Below, piece after piece: positions 52,685 through 62,029 of a DNA stretch of 64,000 nucleotides. A program made the translations under genes and the position numbers. Source of the stretch: Aureimonas altamirensis. Lineage in GTDB: Bacteria; Pseudomonadota; Alphaproteobacteria; Rhizobiales; Rhizobiaceae. The notes below the pieces were generated by a model. That model worked only from the letters and a program-made list of their open reading frames with translations. It ran no database searches and was not told the origin of the DNA. Location: NCBI RefSeq assembly GCF_001463885.1, contig NZ_BBWQ01000006.1:1-64000 (forward strand), written 5' to 3'. Within the stretch, counting starts at the first letter, position 1. Every line of letters begins with the position of its first letter.

Positions 52685-53042
52685 GCTGACGTTTTTCGGC
52701 CTGCAGCAGCCGTGGTGGCCCTATCTCTTCATCCTTCTTGCAGGATGGCTGCCAACCGATATCTGGCGCTTTCTCGGCGTGCTGTCGGCCGGCCGCATGT
52801 CGGAACGCTCGCCCGGCATCGCGCTGGTGCGCGCCGTGGCCACCGCGCTGGTGGCGGCCGTCATCGCGCGGCTGGTCCTTCATCCCGGCGGCACGCTGGA
52901 GGAAATCGCGATGGCGTGGCGCGTCGGCGCTGTCTGCATCGGCTTTGCGGTCTACATGGCCGGCCGGCGCAGCATCGTTGCAGGCATCCTGGCCTCGCAG
53001 GTCGTTTTGCTGACGGGCGCCTGGCAGGCCGGGCTTATCTGA
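52677..53042 (+). CDS. azlD: AzlD family protein, small exporter subunit
   Basis: A 121-residue protein with four hydrophobic segments, the usual partner of AzlC. WLPTDIWRFLGVL and VRAVATALVAAVIAR fit the AzlD family. Translation is coupled to azlC by overlap. Its last eight bases overlap the convergent HIT gene. Confidence 0.9.
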   Translation: MGELTFFGLQQPWWPYLFILLAGWLPTDIWRFLGVLSAGRMSERSPGIALVRAVATALVAAVIARLVLHPGGTLEEIAMAWRVGAVCIGFAVYMAGRRSIVAGILASQVVLLTGAWQAGLI

Positions 53043-53460
53043 ACGCCGCGCGGATCCTGCGCGCCTGCTCCTCGAGAAGGGCGCTATCGGCCATTCCGGA
53101 CGCGTGTGATTTCAATTCCACGCCCTCGTAGCGGGGGACCACATGGATATGGAGGTGGAATACCGTCTGCCCGCCGGCCGCCTCGTTGAACTGGGACACC
53201 ACGATTCCGTCGGCGCCCATGCCTTCCTTCACCGCGCGGGCCAACCGCGCAACGATGGGCAGAAGCTGCGCCAGGGTCTGCTCTTCTGCATCGAGCAGGT
53301 TGCGCGACGGCGCCTTGGGCAGCACGAGGCAATGACCGGGCGATTGCGGCATCACGTCCATGATCCCGATGGCCTCGGGCAGATCGAACAGCTTGATGGA
53401 GGGGATCTCACCCTTGAGGATGCGGGCGAAGATATTGTCGTCCTGATACGCTGTCGTCAT
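53035..53460 (-). CDS. HIT family nucleotide-binding protein
   Basis: A 141-residue histidine-triad protein: DDNIFARILKGEIPS at the start and the active-site HLHIHVVPRY near residue 100. HIT proteins hydrolyse or transfer nucleoside phosphoramidates and similar bonds. ATG 53460 fits the family start and has AGGG upstream; ATG 53499, which overlaps the stop of the upstream FemAB-like gene, is an alternative and would couple the two. Confidence 0.92.
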   Translation of the reverse strand: MTTAYQDDNIFARILKGEIPSIKLFDLPEAIGIMDVMPQSPGHCLVLPKAPSRNLLDAEEQTLAQLLPIVARLARAVKEGMGADGIVVSQFNEAAGGQTVFHLHIHVVPRYEGVELKSHASGMADSALLEEQARRIRAAFR

Positions 53461-53495
53461 GCTCAAACCCTGTCCCTGATATTCGCCAGTCACTG

Positions 53496-54683
53496 TCATT
53501 CACCTTTGCGGAACGGTGTTTCCGCCGCAAGGGAGGCCTGCTCGGCGATCATGGCGCGCCGCTCGCGCACAAGATGCTCATCCACGGCCCGCCGCAGCCC
53601 CTGATGTGCCAAATAGTGGTAGGATCGCGTCAGGACCGGCTCGTAGCCCCTGGCGATCTTGTGATCGCCCTGCGCGCCGGCTTCGACGACCTCCAGCCCA
53701 TGCGCCAGCGCGTAGTCGATCGCCTGGTTATAGCAAAGCTCGAAATGCAGGAAGGGATGGTCTTCGATACAGCCCCAGTAGCGACCGTAAAGGCGATTTG
53801 GGCCGATGACGTTCATGGCGCCGGCGATATATCGCCCATCGCGGCGCGCCATGATGAGCAGAATTTCGTCGGGCATCGTTTCGGCAATGATGCGGAAAAA
53901 CCGCCTGTTCAGATAGGGGCGTCCCCATTTGCGGCTGCCGGTGTCCATGTAGAAGGCGAACATGGCGTCCAGCGCTTCTTCCGTCAGCGTAGAGCCGCTG
54001 AGCCATTCGACCTCGATGCCCTCGGTCAACGCGTCCCGCCGCTCTCGTTTAAGAGATTTTCTCTTGCGAGAGGAAAGATTTGCAAGAAAATCCTCATACG
54101 TTGCGTAACCGCGATTGAAGAAGTGATACTGGATGTCGAGGCGCTCCAGCAGCCCGGCCTCGGCAAAGGCCGCGGCGTCTTCCTCCAAGACGAATGTCGC
54201 GTGAGCTGAGGATAAACCGGTCTGGCCGACATAGGCGATGATGGAGCGCGCCAGGAGTTCGCGCGCGGCGTCGTCCGCCTTGCCGGCCAGAAGGCGCGGG
54301 CCGGTGACGGGAGTGAACGGAACGGCGACCTGAAGCTTTGGATAATACTGCCCGCCGGCGCGCTCGAAGGCGTCGGCCCAGCCGTGGTCGAAGACATATT
54401 CGCCCTGGCTGTGCAGCTTCAGATAGGCGGGGACCGCGCCGATCACAACGCCATCGCGTTCCAGCAGCAGATGCTGGGGAAGCCACCCTGTCTCTTCGCC
54501 GACGCTTCCCGATTGCTCCAGCGCATCCAGGAAAGCGTGGCGCAGAAACGGGTTGCCGCGCCCGTCCGGGGCGGCAAGCGCGTTCCAGCGGCCCGCATCC
54601 AGTGCCATGATACGGTCGGCCACGCGAAGGGTAAGGCCGCTCGACGCGCCGCCGGAACGGTTCTCATCTCGGTTGACGGGCAT
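53496..54683 (-). CDS. GNAT/FemAB-like acyltransferase (peptidogalycan biosynthesis family, PF04339)
   Basis: A 395-residue protein of the DUF482/PF04339 family, which has a FemAB-like double GNAT fold. Landmarks are NPFLRHAFLDALEQSGS, cited as NPFLRHAFL, LSSRKRKSLKRER, FYMDTGSRKWG, YGRYWGC and HFELCYNQAIDYA. The family is predicted to use aminoacyl-tRNA or acyl-CoA donors, but substrates are not established. ATG 54683 has GGGAGA 5 bases upstream. Confidence 0.88.
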   Translation of the reverse strand: MPVNRDENRSGGASSGLTLRVADRIMALDAGRWNALAAPDGRGNPFLRHAFLDALEQSGSVGEETGWLPQHLLLERDGVVIGAVPAYLKLHSQGEYVFDHGWADAFERAGGQYYPKLQVAVPFTPVTGPRLLAGKADDAARELLARSIIAYVGQTGLSSAHATFVLEEDAAAFAEAGLLERLDIQYHFFNRGYATYEDFLANLSSRKRKSLKRERRDALTEGIEVEWLSGSTLTEEALDAMFAFYMDTGSRKWGRPYLNRRFFRIIAETMPDEILLIMARRDGRYIAGAMNVIGPNRLYGRYWGCIEDHPFLHFELCYNQAIDYALAHGLEVVEAGAQGDHKIARGYEPVLTRSYHYLAHQGLRRAVDEHLVRERRAMIAEQASLAAETPFRKGE

Positions 54684-54730
54684 GGAATCTCCCGACCTGT
54701 CGTGGGCCGCCGGAAACGACAGGCCAAAAC

Positions 54731-55462
54731 CTATCGTGGGAGGAAGCCCTCGAACGTCATCTGATCGACATAGGCGTGGCTGCGCTCCACATCGTCCGGT
54801 GTGCGCACAGTCCAGCTTATGACGGGTAGATGGAGTTCCTGCCGCACCCATTCAACGAAGGGATTGGGCAGGTGATGCACATTGTAGGAAACGAAGTCGC
54901 AGCCCCGCTCCACGATCGCGCGGTGCGCGGCCAGCTTTTCGTCGCGCGTGCCCTCGGCGGTCAGACCCAGCGGCACCTTGCGACGCAGCGGCAGGGCATC
55001 TGCAAGCAGCCAGTCGTCGAAGGACATGAGCGCGAGCGGCCCATCATAAGCTTCGATCGTCGGCGTCAAAGCCTGCACGAAACCGGTGTCCGCCGCCGCA
55101 CTTGTGCCCTTCATCTCGACGACGAGTGGAACGCGTCCCGCAACCAGCTCCAGCAGGGCGGCGAGCGTCGGTATGCCATCCTGAGTACCGGCCAGCTCTA
55201 TCGCCCCCAGCTCGGCCGAACCGAGGCTCGATACCGCCGTCTCCATGCCGGCCATGCGGGCGAGATCGCCATCGTGAAACACCACCGGAACGCCGTCGGC
55301 CGCGATGTGGATGTCGCATTCGATGGCAAAGCCCGCCTCCATGGCGGCGCGGAACGCCGCCATGGAGTTTTCAGCGATTGTCTTGTTGCCGTCGTGCAGG
55401 CCGCGATGGGCGATGGGACGCCGCGTCAGCCAGTCGAACGCGGATAGGGGGCTGTCAGGCAA
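54731..55462 (-). CDS. Glycerophosphodiester phosphodiesterase family protein
   Basis: A 243-residue TIM-barrel phosphodiesterase. The catalytic motif IAHRGLHD with AENSMAAF, the metal ligands in ECDIHIAADG and FHDGDLARM, and the glutamate in VVEMKG are present. It would split glycerophosphodiesters into glycerol-3-phosphate and an alcohol such as choline, which fits a phosphatidylcholine-making cell. No signal peptide is seen, so it is cytosolic. TTG 55462 overlaps the end of the RidA gene by eight bases and keeps the frame. Confidence 0.9.
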   Translation of the reverse strand: MPDSPLSAFDWLTRRPIAHRGLHDGNKTIAENSMAAFRAAMEAGFAIECDIHIAADGVPVVFHDGDLARMAGMETAVSSLGSAELGAIELAGTQDGIPTLAALLELVAGRVPLVVEMKGTSAAADTGFVQALTPTIEAYDGPLALMSFDDWLLADALPLRRKVPLGLTAEGTRDEKLAAHRAIVERGCDFVSYNVHHLPNPFVEWVRQELHLPVISWTVRTPDDVERSHAYVDQMTFEGFLPR

Positions 55463-55922
55463 TCTCGAACACAGCCTCGATCTCGACCGCGGCTCCCATC
55501 GGAAGCGCCGGAACGCCGACCGCGGAGCGCGAATGCTTGCCGATATCGCCCAGAAGCTCGACCAGCAGGTCGGATGCGCCGTTGGCAACCTTGTGCTGAT
55601 CGGTAAAGGAGGGCGCGCTGGCCACGAAGACGGTGAGCTTCAGCAGGCGGCGAATCCGCGTGAGGTCTCCGTCGAGGGCGGCCTTGGCCTGGGCCAGGAT
55701 GTTCAACGCACAATGGCGGGCGGCTTCCTGCCCCTGTTCCAGGCTCACGTTTTCGCCCAGCGTACCCGTGACCGCAAGGCCACCATCGGCCATCGGTAGC
55801 TGTCCGGATGTCTGGAGGATGTTGCCATAGGTGACATAAGCGACATAATTGGCCGCCGGCGCCGCTGCGGCGGGAAGCTTGAGGCCCTTAGCGGCAAGAC
55901 GGCTTTCAAGGGAATCTGTCAT
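55455..55922 (-). CDS. RidA family protein (reactive enamine/imine deaminase type)
   Basis: A 155-residue YjgF/RidA member of the longer subgroup. NILQTSGQLP, HCALNILAQAKAAL and the end VPALPMGAAVEIEAVFEIA, cited in parts, match. The catalytic arginine found in true RidA (in the C-terminal strand) is not obvious in VGVPALPMG, so the enamine deaminase activity is uncertain. ATG 55922 is divergent from the eipB-like gene. Confidence 0.88.
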   Translation of the reverse strand: MTDSLESRLAAKGLKLPAAAAPAANYVAYVTYGNILQTSGQLPMADGGLAVTGTLGENVSLEQGQEAARHCALNILAQAKAALDGDLTRIRRLLKLTVFVASAPSFTDQHKVANGASDLLVELLGDIGKHSRSAVGVPALPMGAAVEIEAVFEIA

Positions 55923-55951
55923 GGATACTCCGACTGCATGTTGCGGGGCGA

Positions 55952-56806
55952 ATGTCCAACGGCGCGTCCAATAAGGCAAGGGGATCGAAGGTTTTGCCGA
56001 GCATCCACAACGGAACCCGCTTCGCCATCGTGGCCCTTGGCCTGCTTGCGGCCAGCCTTCCGGCTGCCGCCGCGCCGCTGCGGCCGCATCAGGCGGTCTA
56101 CGACCTGTCGCTTGCCGGGCAGACGGAAGATATCCTTGCCGTCGAGGGGCGCATCGCCTTTACGCTCAACGCCAAGGCCTGCGGCGACTATGACCTCGAT
56201 TATCGGTTTGCGGCGCGGTTCCATAAGGATGGGGAGATGACCCTGACGGACCAGCGGACCCGGTCCACCGAACGCGCCCATGGAAAGGAATTCTCGTTCG
56301 AGACGACGACCTTCGTCGACGGGCTCGACCAGGGGGCGGTAAAGGGCGCGGCGGTCAATGTGCCGGACGGCACCGATGTGACGCTGAAAGAGCCGGTCAT
56401 CCGCGATTTCAAGCTTCCGCTGTCGCGCTTCCCGCTGAGCCATACGGAAGAACTCATCACCCAGGGCCGTAAGGGAACCCGCTTCTTCGAGGCGCGCCTG
56501 TTCGATGGCGACCCGGAGGCCGAAAAGCTGCTGACGACCACATCCGTCATCCTGCCGGTCAATGACGGCACGCCACCGGCGGAGGGCGGCCGCACGGCTG
56601 AGGAGCTGGCCGGGCTCAAATCCTGGATGATCGACGAATCCTACTTCAACAGCGATTCCGACGAGGACGGCCAACCCGTGTTCCGCGCCCGCTACCGGCT
56701 TTACGAAAACGGCGTGTCGGATCAGATGCTGCTGGATTTCGGCGCCTACGAGTTGAAAGGCGACCTTGCAAACCTTAAATATCTGACGTCGCCGGACTGC
56801 GAATAA
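55952..56806 (+). CDS. eipB: Cell envelope integrity protein EipB family (DUF1849)
   Basis: A periplasmic beta-spiral protein of up to 284 residues. It matches Brucella EipB throughout: LRPHQAVYDLSL, the conserved cysteine in NAKACGDY, TTTFVDG, HTEELI, FFEARLFDG and the C-terminal cysteine in SPDCE; the two cysteines form a disulfide in the family. A signal peptide ends at AAAAP (residue about 41). In Brucella EipB supports envelope integrity and virulence. ATG 55952 is taken; TTG 55994 would give a shorter, also plausible, signal peptide. Confidence 0.9.
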   Translation: MSNGASNKARGSKVLPSIHNGTRFAIVALGLLAASLPAAAAPLRPHQAVYDLSLAGQTEDILAVEGRIAFTLNAKACGDYDLDYRFAARFHKDGEMTLTDQRTRSTERAHGKEFSFETTTFVDGLDQGAVKGAAVNVPDGTDVTLKEPVIRDFKLPLSRFPLSHTEELITQGRKGTRFFEARLFDGDPEAEKLLTTTSVILPVNDGTPPAEGGRTAEELAGLKSWMIDESYFNSDSDEDGQPVFRARYRLYENGVSDQMLLDFGAYELKGDLANLKYLTSPDCE

Positions 56807-56995
56807 AAAGCCATCCGGCGCCATACCAGACGCGGTGACCGTGTTGTCCGGCTTGCCTTTGCGGCCGGCATGTTGTATGCGCCGCGCTATTCCACACACG
56901 GATATCGGGTTCTGTCGCGAGGCGGCGGCTCCCACCGGTGGCGGTTCAACCGCTTCTATCCGTGGAGGTTAAACCGGTCAAAAGGATAGATCGAT

Positions 56996-57784
56996 ATGGC
57001 TCTGCCAGATTATTCCATGCGCCAGCTTCTCGAAGCCGGCGTTCATTTCGGGCACCAGACCCACCGCTGGAACCCGCGCATGGCGCCGTACATCTTCGGC
57101 GCGCGCAACAACATCCACATCATGGACCTGTCGCAGACGGTTCCGATGCTGCACAAGGCGCTGCAGACGGTGTCCGACACCGTTGCCCGTGGCGGCCGCG
57201 TGCTGTTCGTCGGCACCAAGCGTCAGGCATCCGAGCTGGTGGCCGATGCGGCCAACCGTTCGGCCCAGTACTACGTCAATGCGCGCTGGCTCGGCGGCAT
57301 GCTGACCAACTGGAAGACGATCTCCAACTCCATCCAGCGTCTGCGCAAGCTCGACGAGATCCTGACCGGCGAAGCCCAGGGTTTCACCAAGAAGGAGCGC
57401 CTGACCCTGCAGCGCGAGCGCGACAAGCTCGACCGCGCGCTGGGCGGCATCAAGGACATGGGCGGCGTTCCGGACCTGATCTTCATCGTCGACACCAACA
57501 AGGAAGCGATCGCCATCGACGAGGCCAAGCGCCTCAACATTCCGGTCGTCGCCGTCGTCGATTCCAACAGCGATCCTTCCCGCATCGATTTCCCGATCCC
57601 GGGCAATGACGATGCATCGCGCGCCATCGCGCTGTATTGCGACCTCATCGCCCGCGCGGCGGTCGACGGCATCGCTCGCCAGCAGGGCGCCATGGGCGTC
57701 GATGTCGGTGCGATGGAGACCGCCCCTGAAGAGGCGGCCGCTGCAGAAGAGGCCGAGACCGGCGAACAGAGCGCCGCGGCCTGA
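56996..57784 (+). CDS. rpsB: 30S ribosomal protein S2
   Basis: A 262-residue S2 protein: [24 protein letters not shown], cited as [34 protein letters not shown] and [11 protein letters not shown] are the family signatures. The C-terminal 25 residues form the acidic Ala/Glu-rich tail seen in alphaproteobacteria. AAAAGGATAG precedes the ATG. It is followed by tsf, with a hairpin region between them. Confidence 0.97.
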   Translation: MALPDYSMRQLLEAGVHFGHQTHRWNPRMAPYIFGARNNIHIMDLSQTVPMLHKALQTVSDTVARGGRVLFVGTKRQASELVADAANRSAQYYVNARWLGGMLTNWKTISNSIQRLRKLDEILTGEAQGFTKKERLTLQRERDKLDRALGGIKDMGGVPDLIFIVDTNKEAIAIDEAKRLNIPVVAVVDSNSDPSRIDFPIPGNDDASRAIALYCDLIARAAVDGIARQQGAMGVDVGAMETAPEEAAAAEEAETGEQSAAA

Positions 57785-57845
57785 GGCCAACCGGCCGCTA
57801 GCCTTTCCAGATCGATGGCGCCCGTAATGCGGGCGTCATCTTCGT

Positions 57846-57880
57846 GGCGCACCTTCCCCCGGACCGGTGCGCCCGTTTGT
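57846..57880 (+). terminator. Hairpin in the rpsB-tsf gap, possible attenuator or terminator
   Basis: GGCGCACC pairs with GGTGCGCC around a 12-base loop, followed by CGTTTGTTT. A second stem (CGCCCG/CGGGCG extended by GATG/CATC) lies just upstream near 57814-57840. The 207-base gap thus has more structure than a plain spacer and may set the rpsB:tsf ratio. Confidence 0.45.
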
Positions 57881-57991
57881 TTCCGGGGGTGGCATGCCGG
57901 ACATCCGCTCCCTTAAATTGATACAATAGAAGCAGGATCCGGCATCCCGAACCGGGTGCCGCCGAACCTGCCCCAGCCCAAAGGCCTATCC

Positions 57992-58918
57992 ATGACAATT
58001 ACCGCTTCGATGGTGAAGGAACTGCGCGAGAAGACCGGCGCGGGCATGATGGACTGCAAGACCGCTCTTGCCGAGACGAATGGCGACATGGAAGCCGCCA
58101 TCGACTGGCTGCGTGCCAAGGGCATCGCCAAGGCCGACAAGAAGGCCGGCCGCACGGCCGCCGAGGGTCTGGTCGGCGTTGCCGCCGGTGACAACAAGGC
58201 CATCGTCGTAGAGGTCAACTCCGAAACGGACTTCGTCGCCCGCAACGATGCCTTCCAGGCGCTGGTGCGCGACATCGCCGAAGTCGGCCTTGCCACCGAA
58301 GGCTCCACCGATGCGGTCGCTTCCGCAACGATGCCGGGCAGCGGCAAGTCGGTCTCCGACACCGTCAAGGATGCGGTCGCTACCATCGGCGAGAATCTCG
58401 GCCTGCGCCGCACCGCCATGCTGAGCGTCTCCAACGGCGTCGTCGCAACCTACATTCACAACCAGGTTGCCGACGGCCTCGGCAAGCTCGGCGTGCTCGT
58501 GGCCATCGAGTCGGACGGCGACAAAGCCGCTCTGACGCAGTTCGGTCGCCAGGTGGCGATGCATGTCGCCGCGACGAACCCGCTTGCCCTCAGCAACGAC
58601 GAAGTCGACAGCGCGACCGTCGAGCGCGAGCGCGCGATCTTCATCGATCAGTCGCGTCAGTCCGGCAAGCCCGAGAACATCATCGAAAAGATGGTCGAAG
58701 GCCGCATGCGCAAGTTCTTCGAAGAGGTCGTGCTGACGAGCCAGGCGTTCGTCGTCAACCCCGACCTCACCGTCGGCGCCGCGCTTAAGCAGGCCGAAGG
58801 AACGTTCGGCGCCCCGGCGCGCATCACCGGCTTCATCCGTTTCGCGCTGGGCGAGGGCATCGAGCGTGAAGAAAGCGACTTCGCCGCCGAAGTCGCCGCT
58901 GCCGCCGGCAAGAAGTAA
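57992..58918 (+). CDS. tsf: Translation elongation factor Ts
   Basis: A 308-residue nucleotide exchange factor for EF-Tu. The N-terminal domain has [16 protein letters not shown] and the core has [11 protein letters not shown], both signatures. The length is normal. ATG 57992 has AAAGG 7 bases upstream. A terminator-like stem follows. Confidence 0.97.
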   Translation: MTITASMVKELREKTGAGMMDCKTALAETNGDMEAAIDWLRAKGIAKADKKAGRTAAEGLVGVAAGDNKAIVVEVNSETDFVARNDAFQALVRDIAEVGLATEGSTDAVASATMPGSGKSVSDTVKDAVATIGENLGLRRTAMLSVSNGVVATYIHNQVADGLGKLGVLVAIESDGDKAALTQFGRQVAMHVAATNPLALSNDEVDSATVERERAIFIDQSRQSGKPENIIEKMVEGRMRKFFEEVVLTSQAFVVNPDLTVGAALKQAEGTFGAPARITGFIRFALGEGIEREESDFAAEVAAAAGKK

Positions 58919-58944
58919 TCAACCGTTACGAATGTGGATTGGAG

Positions 58945-58975
58945 GGGCGTCCGCTTGGCAAGCGGACGCCCTTCC
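58945..58975 (+). terminator. Probable terminator after tsf
   Basis: A perfect 12-bp stem (GGGCGTCCGCTT and complement) with a three-base loop, then TTCC. It starts 26 bases after tsf. The T-run is short, so partial read-through into pyrH is likely. Confidence 0.6.
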
Positions 58976-59057
58976 TGTATCGCAAGCCAACGTTACGTCG
59001 CGCTGTCAGGTCCAGGTTGGAAATCGTTTTCCGCCGACGGTCCGTGACGGTCGGACC

Positions 59058-59789
59058 ATGGCTCGACAGGGAAGACTGACCTTGCGTTACAAAAGCGTAC
59101 TTCTGAAAGTATCCGGCGAAGCGCTCATGGGCGCGCAGGGATTCGGCATCGACGTCGCCGTCGCAGACCGGATCGCAGCCGACATCCGCCAGGTGCGCGA
59201 ACTCGGCGTCAAGATCTCCGTCGTCATCGGCGGCGGCAACATCTTCCGCGGCGTCGCCGTGGCGTCCAAGGGCGGAGACCGCGTCACGGGCGACCACATG
59301 GGCATGCTCGCCACCGTCATCAACGCCCTCGCGTTGCGGACCTCCCTCACCAAGATCGGCGTCGACGCCATCGTGCTGTCGGCCATCGCCATGCCGGAGA
59401 TCTGCGAAAGCTTTTCCCAGAGGGCGGCGCTTGCCCATGCGCAGGCCGGCCGTGTCGTCATCTTTGCCGGCGGGACGGGCAACCCCTTCTTCACCACCGA
59501 TTCCGCTGCCGCCCTGCGCGCTGCCGAGATGGGAGTGGAAGCGCTGTTCAAGGGCACCCAGGTCGATGGCATCTATAGCGCCGACCCCAAGATCCATCCC
59601 GATGCCGAGCGCTACGAAACGCTGACGCACGATGAAATCCTGCGCAAGGGCCTGGCCGTGATGGATATCGCGGCCGTGGCGCTGGCGCGCGAAAACCATA
59701 TCCCCATCGTGGTCTTCTCGATCCACGAAGGCGGCGAATTCGCCCGGATCATATCCGGGCAGGGGCGCGCGACCATCGTGTCCGACTGA
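59058..59789 (+). CDS. pyrH: UMP kinase
   Basis: A 243-residue bacterial UMP kinase. The amino-acid-kinase fold shows VLLKVSGEALMG, VIGGGNIFRG, GDHMGMLATVINALAL, FAGGTGNPFFTTD and VDGIYSADPK. It phosphorylates UMP to UDP. A TTG at 59082 has a better ribosome site (AGGGAAGA, 6 bases) and would shorten the protein by eight residues; both starts fit the family. Neighbours tsf and frr give the conserved translation cluster. Confidence 0.95.
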   Translation: MARQGRLTLRYKSVLLKVSGEALMGAQGFGIDVAVADRIAADIRQVRELGVKISVVIGGGNIFRGVAVASKGGDRVTGDHMGMLATVINALALRTSLTKIGVDAIVLSAIAMPEICESFSQRAALAHAQAGRVVIFAGGTGNPFFTTDSAAALRAAEMGVEALFKGTQVDGIYSADPKIHPDAERYETLTHDEILRKGLAVMDIAAVALARENHIPIVVFSIHEGGEFARIISGQGRATIVSD

Positions 59790-59825
59790 CGCGCCGCCAC
59801 ACACATTTCCAAAAGAGGACAGAAC

Positions 59826-60383
59826 ATGGCCGACTTCGACGTCAATGAAATCAAGCGCCGCATGGATGGAGCCGTGAGCGCCTTCAAAAGCGATCTTGCC
59901 GGACTTCGTACGGGGCGGGCCTCCGCTAATCTTCTCGATCCCATCACGGTCGATGCCTATGGGTCATCCATGCCGATCAACCAGGTCGCCAACGTCACCG
60001 TGCCGGAATCCCGCATGATCGCCGTGTCCGTATGGGACAAGTCGATGGTGGGTGCGGTGGAGCGCGCTATCCGCGAAAGCAATCTGGGCCTCAACCCGAT
60101 CACCGACGGAACCACGCTGCGCATTCCGCTGCCCGAGTTGAACGAGCAACGCCGCAAGGAACTGGTCAAGGTTGCGCACCAGTATGCCGAGAACGCCCGT
60201 GTGGCCGCGCGCCATGTGCGCCGCGACGGAATGGAAACCTTGAAGAAGATGGAGAAGGACGGCGACATCGGGCAGGATGACAGCCGCCAGACGTCCGACA
60301 AGGTCCAGAAGATGACCGACGACACCGTGTCGGAGATCGACAGGCTGCTGACCGCCAAGGAAGGCGAGATCATGCAGGTCTGA
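59826..60383 (+). CDS. frr: Ribosome recycling factor
   Basis: A 185-residue factor that splits post-termination ribosomes with EF-G. The three-helix part and the hinge are clear: [28 protein letters not shown] and RREELV-type text ([14 protein letters not shown]). AAAAGAGGA lies upstream of the ATG. Length is standard. Confidence 0.97.
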   Translation: MADFDVNEIKRRMDGAVSAFKSDLAGLRTGRASANLLDPITVDAYGSSMPINQVANVTVPESRMIAVSVWDKSMVGAVERAIRESNLGLNPITDGTTLRIPLPELNEQRRKELVKVAHQYAENARVAARHVRRDGMETLKKMEKDGDIGQDDSRQTSDKVQKMTDDTVSEIDRLLTAKEGEIMQV

Positions 60384-60421
60384 CCGGGCGCCGGCTGGGT
60401 TCGAAGAAAAGGCAGGTCGAC

Positions 60422-61138
60422 GTGCGGCACCCCCGACATATCGCGATCATCATGGACGGTAACGGCCGCTGGGCAAAGGCCCGTGGCCTGCCGCGCACCA
60501 TGGGGCACCGCCGTGGGGTGGAAGCGCTGCGCGAAGCCGTGCGCGCTGTCGGTCAACTGGGCATCGAGGTTCTGACCCTGTTTGCCTTCTCTTCGGAAAA
60601 CTGGCGCCGGCCCCAGGACGAAGTCAGCGAATTGATGTCGCTGCTCAAGATATTCATCCGGCGGGATCTGGCGGAACTGCATCGTGAGGGCGTGCGCGTG
60701 CGCATCATCGGCGCCCGCGACAATCTTCCGGCCGATATTCTCGGCCTTCTGGAAGAGGCCGAAAGCCTGACGCGCGGCAATACCGGGACGACGCTGGTGA
60801 TCGCCTTCAATTACGGCGCGCGCGACGAGATCGCACGGGCCGCGCGGCGCATCGCCGAGCGCGTCGCGGCCGGCGAACTGCGCAGCGAAGATGTCGACGC
60901 TTCCACGATGGACGCTCACATGGATACGGCGGGGCTGCCCGAGCTCGACCTTATCATCCGCACCAGCGGCGAGCAGCGGCTGTCCAACTTTCTTCTTTGG
61001 CAGTCGGCCTATGCCGAACTGGTTTTCCTGCCTTGCCTATGGCCCGATTTCGACCGCGCCGCGCTGCAGGGCGCACTGGATGAATATGCCTCGCGAGATC
61101 GCCGCTTCGGCGCCGTCTCGCAAGAGATCGCGTCCTGA
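60422..61138 (+). CDS. uppS: Undecaprenyl diphosphate synthase
   Basis: A 238-residue cis-prenyltransferase that makes the C55 lipid carrier for peptidoglycan. [17 protein letters not shown] holds the catalytic aspartate; [23 protein letters not shown] and [18 protein letters not shown], cited in parts, follow. GTG 60422 starts the frame. cdsA begins 3 bases after the stop. Confidence 0.96.
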   Translation: MRHPRHIAIIMDGNGRWAKARGLPRTMGHRRGVEALREAVRAVGQLGIEVLTLFAFSSENWRRPQDEVSELMSLLKIFIRRDLAELHREGVRVRIIGARDNLPADILGLLEEAESLTRGNTGTTLVIAFNYGARDEIARAARRIAERVAAGELRSEDVDASTMDAHMDTAGLPELDLIIRTSGEQRLSNFLLWQSAYAELVFLPCLWPDFDRAALQGALDEYASRDRRFGAVSQEIAS

Positions 61139-61141
61139 TCG

Positions 61142-61993
61142 ATGGGCCTGGAGATCGGACGGTTCCTGCGTGTGAAATCCTGGGGCGATCTCAAGCCGCG
61201 CCTGATCTCCGCCGTCATCCTGGGTCTGGCGGTTCTGGCACTGGCCATCCTGGGCGGGCTGCCGTTCCGTATCCTGTGCGTCGTCACCGGTTTCATCGTC
61301 TTCGATGAGTGGACGCGCATCACCGGTGCCAGGCGCGCCGGGCCGCTGTTCGACGTCGCGCGGAACGCGCTTGCCCTGTCGCTTCTGGCCTTCCTGTTTC
61401 ATTTCGAGCTGCTGGCGCTCGCCATCGTAGCCTTCGTCGCAGTGTTCATCGCCTTCGTCGACCGGCGCGAAAAGCGGGCCGACTGGGTGGCCGGCGGCCT
61501 CGTCTACGCCGCCATCGCCGGGCTTGCGCCGGGTATGGTGCGGGGCGAGGATGTCGAGGGCCTGGCGGCGCTCGGTCTGGTCATCTGCGTCGTCTGGTCT
61601 ACCGACATCGCGGCCTATTTCAGCGGTCGCACGTTCGGCGGTCCGAAGCTGATGCCGCTGGTCTCGCCCAAGAAGACGATTTCCGGCGCGGTTGGCGGGC
61701 TTGTCGCCGGCGTCCTGGCCGGGTGGCTCTACACCCATCTCGTCAGCGGCGATGTCGGTTTCGGCATCCTGTTGCTTTCAGCCGTCCTGTCGGCTGTAGG
61801 GCAGGCGGGCGACCTCTATGAATCCTGGGTCAAGCGCCGTTTCGGCGTCAAGGATTCCGGCCGCCTGATCCCCGGCCATGGCGGCCTGATGGACAGGATC
61901 GACGCCCTTATCTTCGCCACGGCCGTCCTATGGCTTACGGGGCTGTTCGCCAGCGAGCTTGAAGAACCCGCGCGCGCCATATTTCACCTTTAG
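61142..61993 (+). CDS. cdsA: Phosphatidate cytidylyltransferase
   Basis: A 283-residue membrane enzyme that makes CDP-diacylglycerol, the substrate of phosphatidylcholine synthase and of the other phospholipid routes. About seven hydrophobic segments and the C-terminal signature [18 protein letters not shown] are present. It lies between uppS and rseP; dxr, often found here in relatives, is missing. Confidence 0.95.
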   Translation: MGLEIGRFLRVKSWGDLKPRLISAVILGLAVLALAILGGLPFRILCVVTGFIVFDEWTRITGARRAGPLFDVARNALALSLLAFLFHFELLALAIVAFVAVFIAFVDRREKRADWVAGGLVYAAIAGLAPGMVRGEDVEGLAALGLVICVVWSTDIAAYFSGRTFGGPKLMPLVSPKKTISGAVGGLVAGVLAGWLYTHLVSGDVGFGILLLSAVLSAVGQAGDLYESWVKRRFGVKDSGRLIPGHGGLMDRIDALIFATAVLWLTGLFASELEEPARAIFHL

Positions 61994-62029
61994 GTTTTTC
62001 GTACATCCTCATCTGGAGATTGCCACGTC

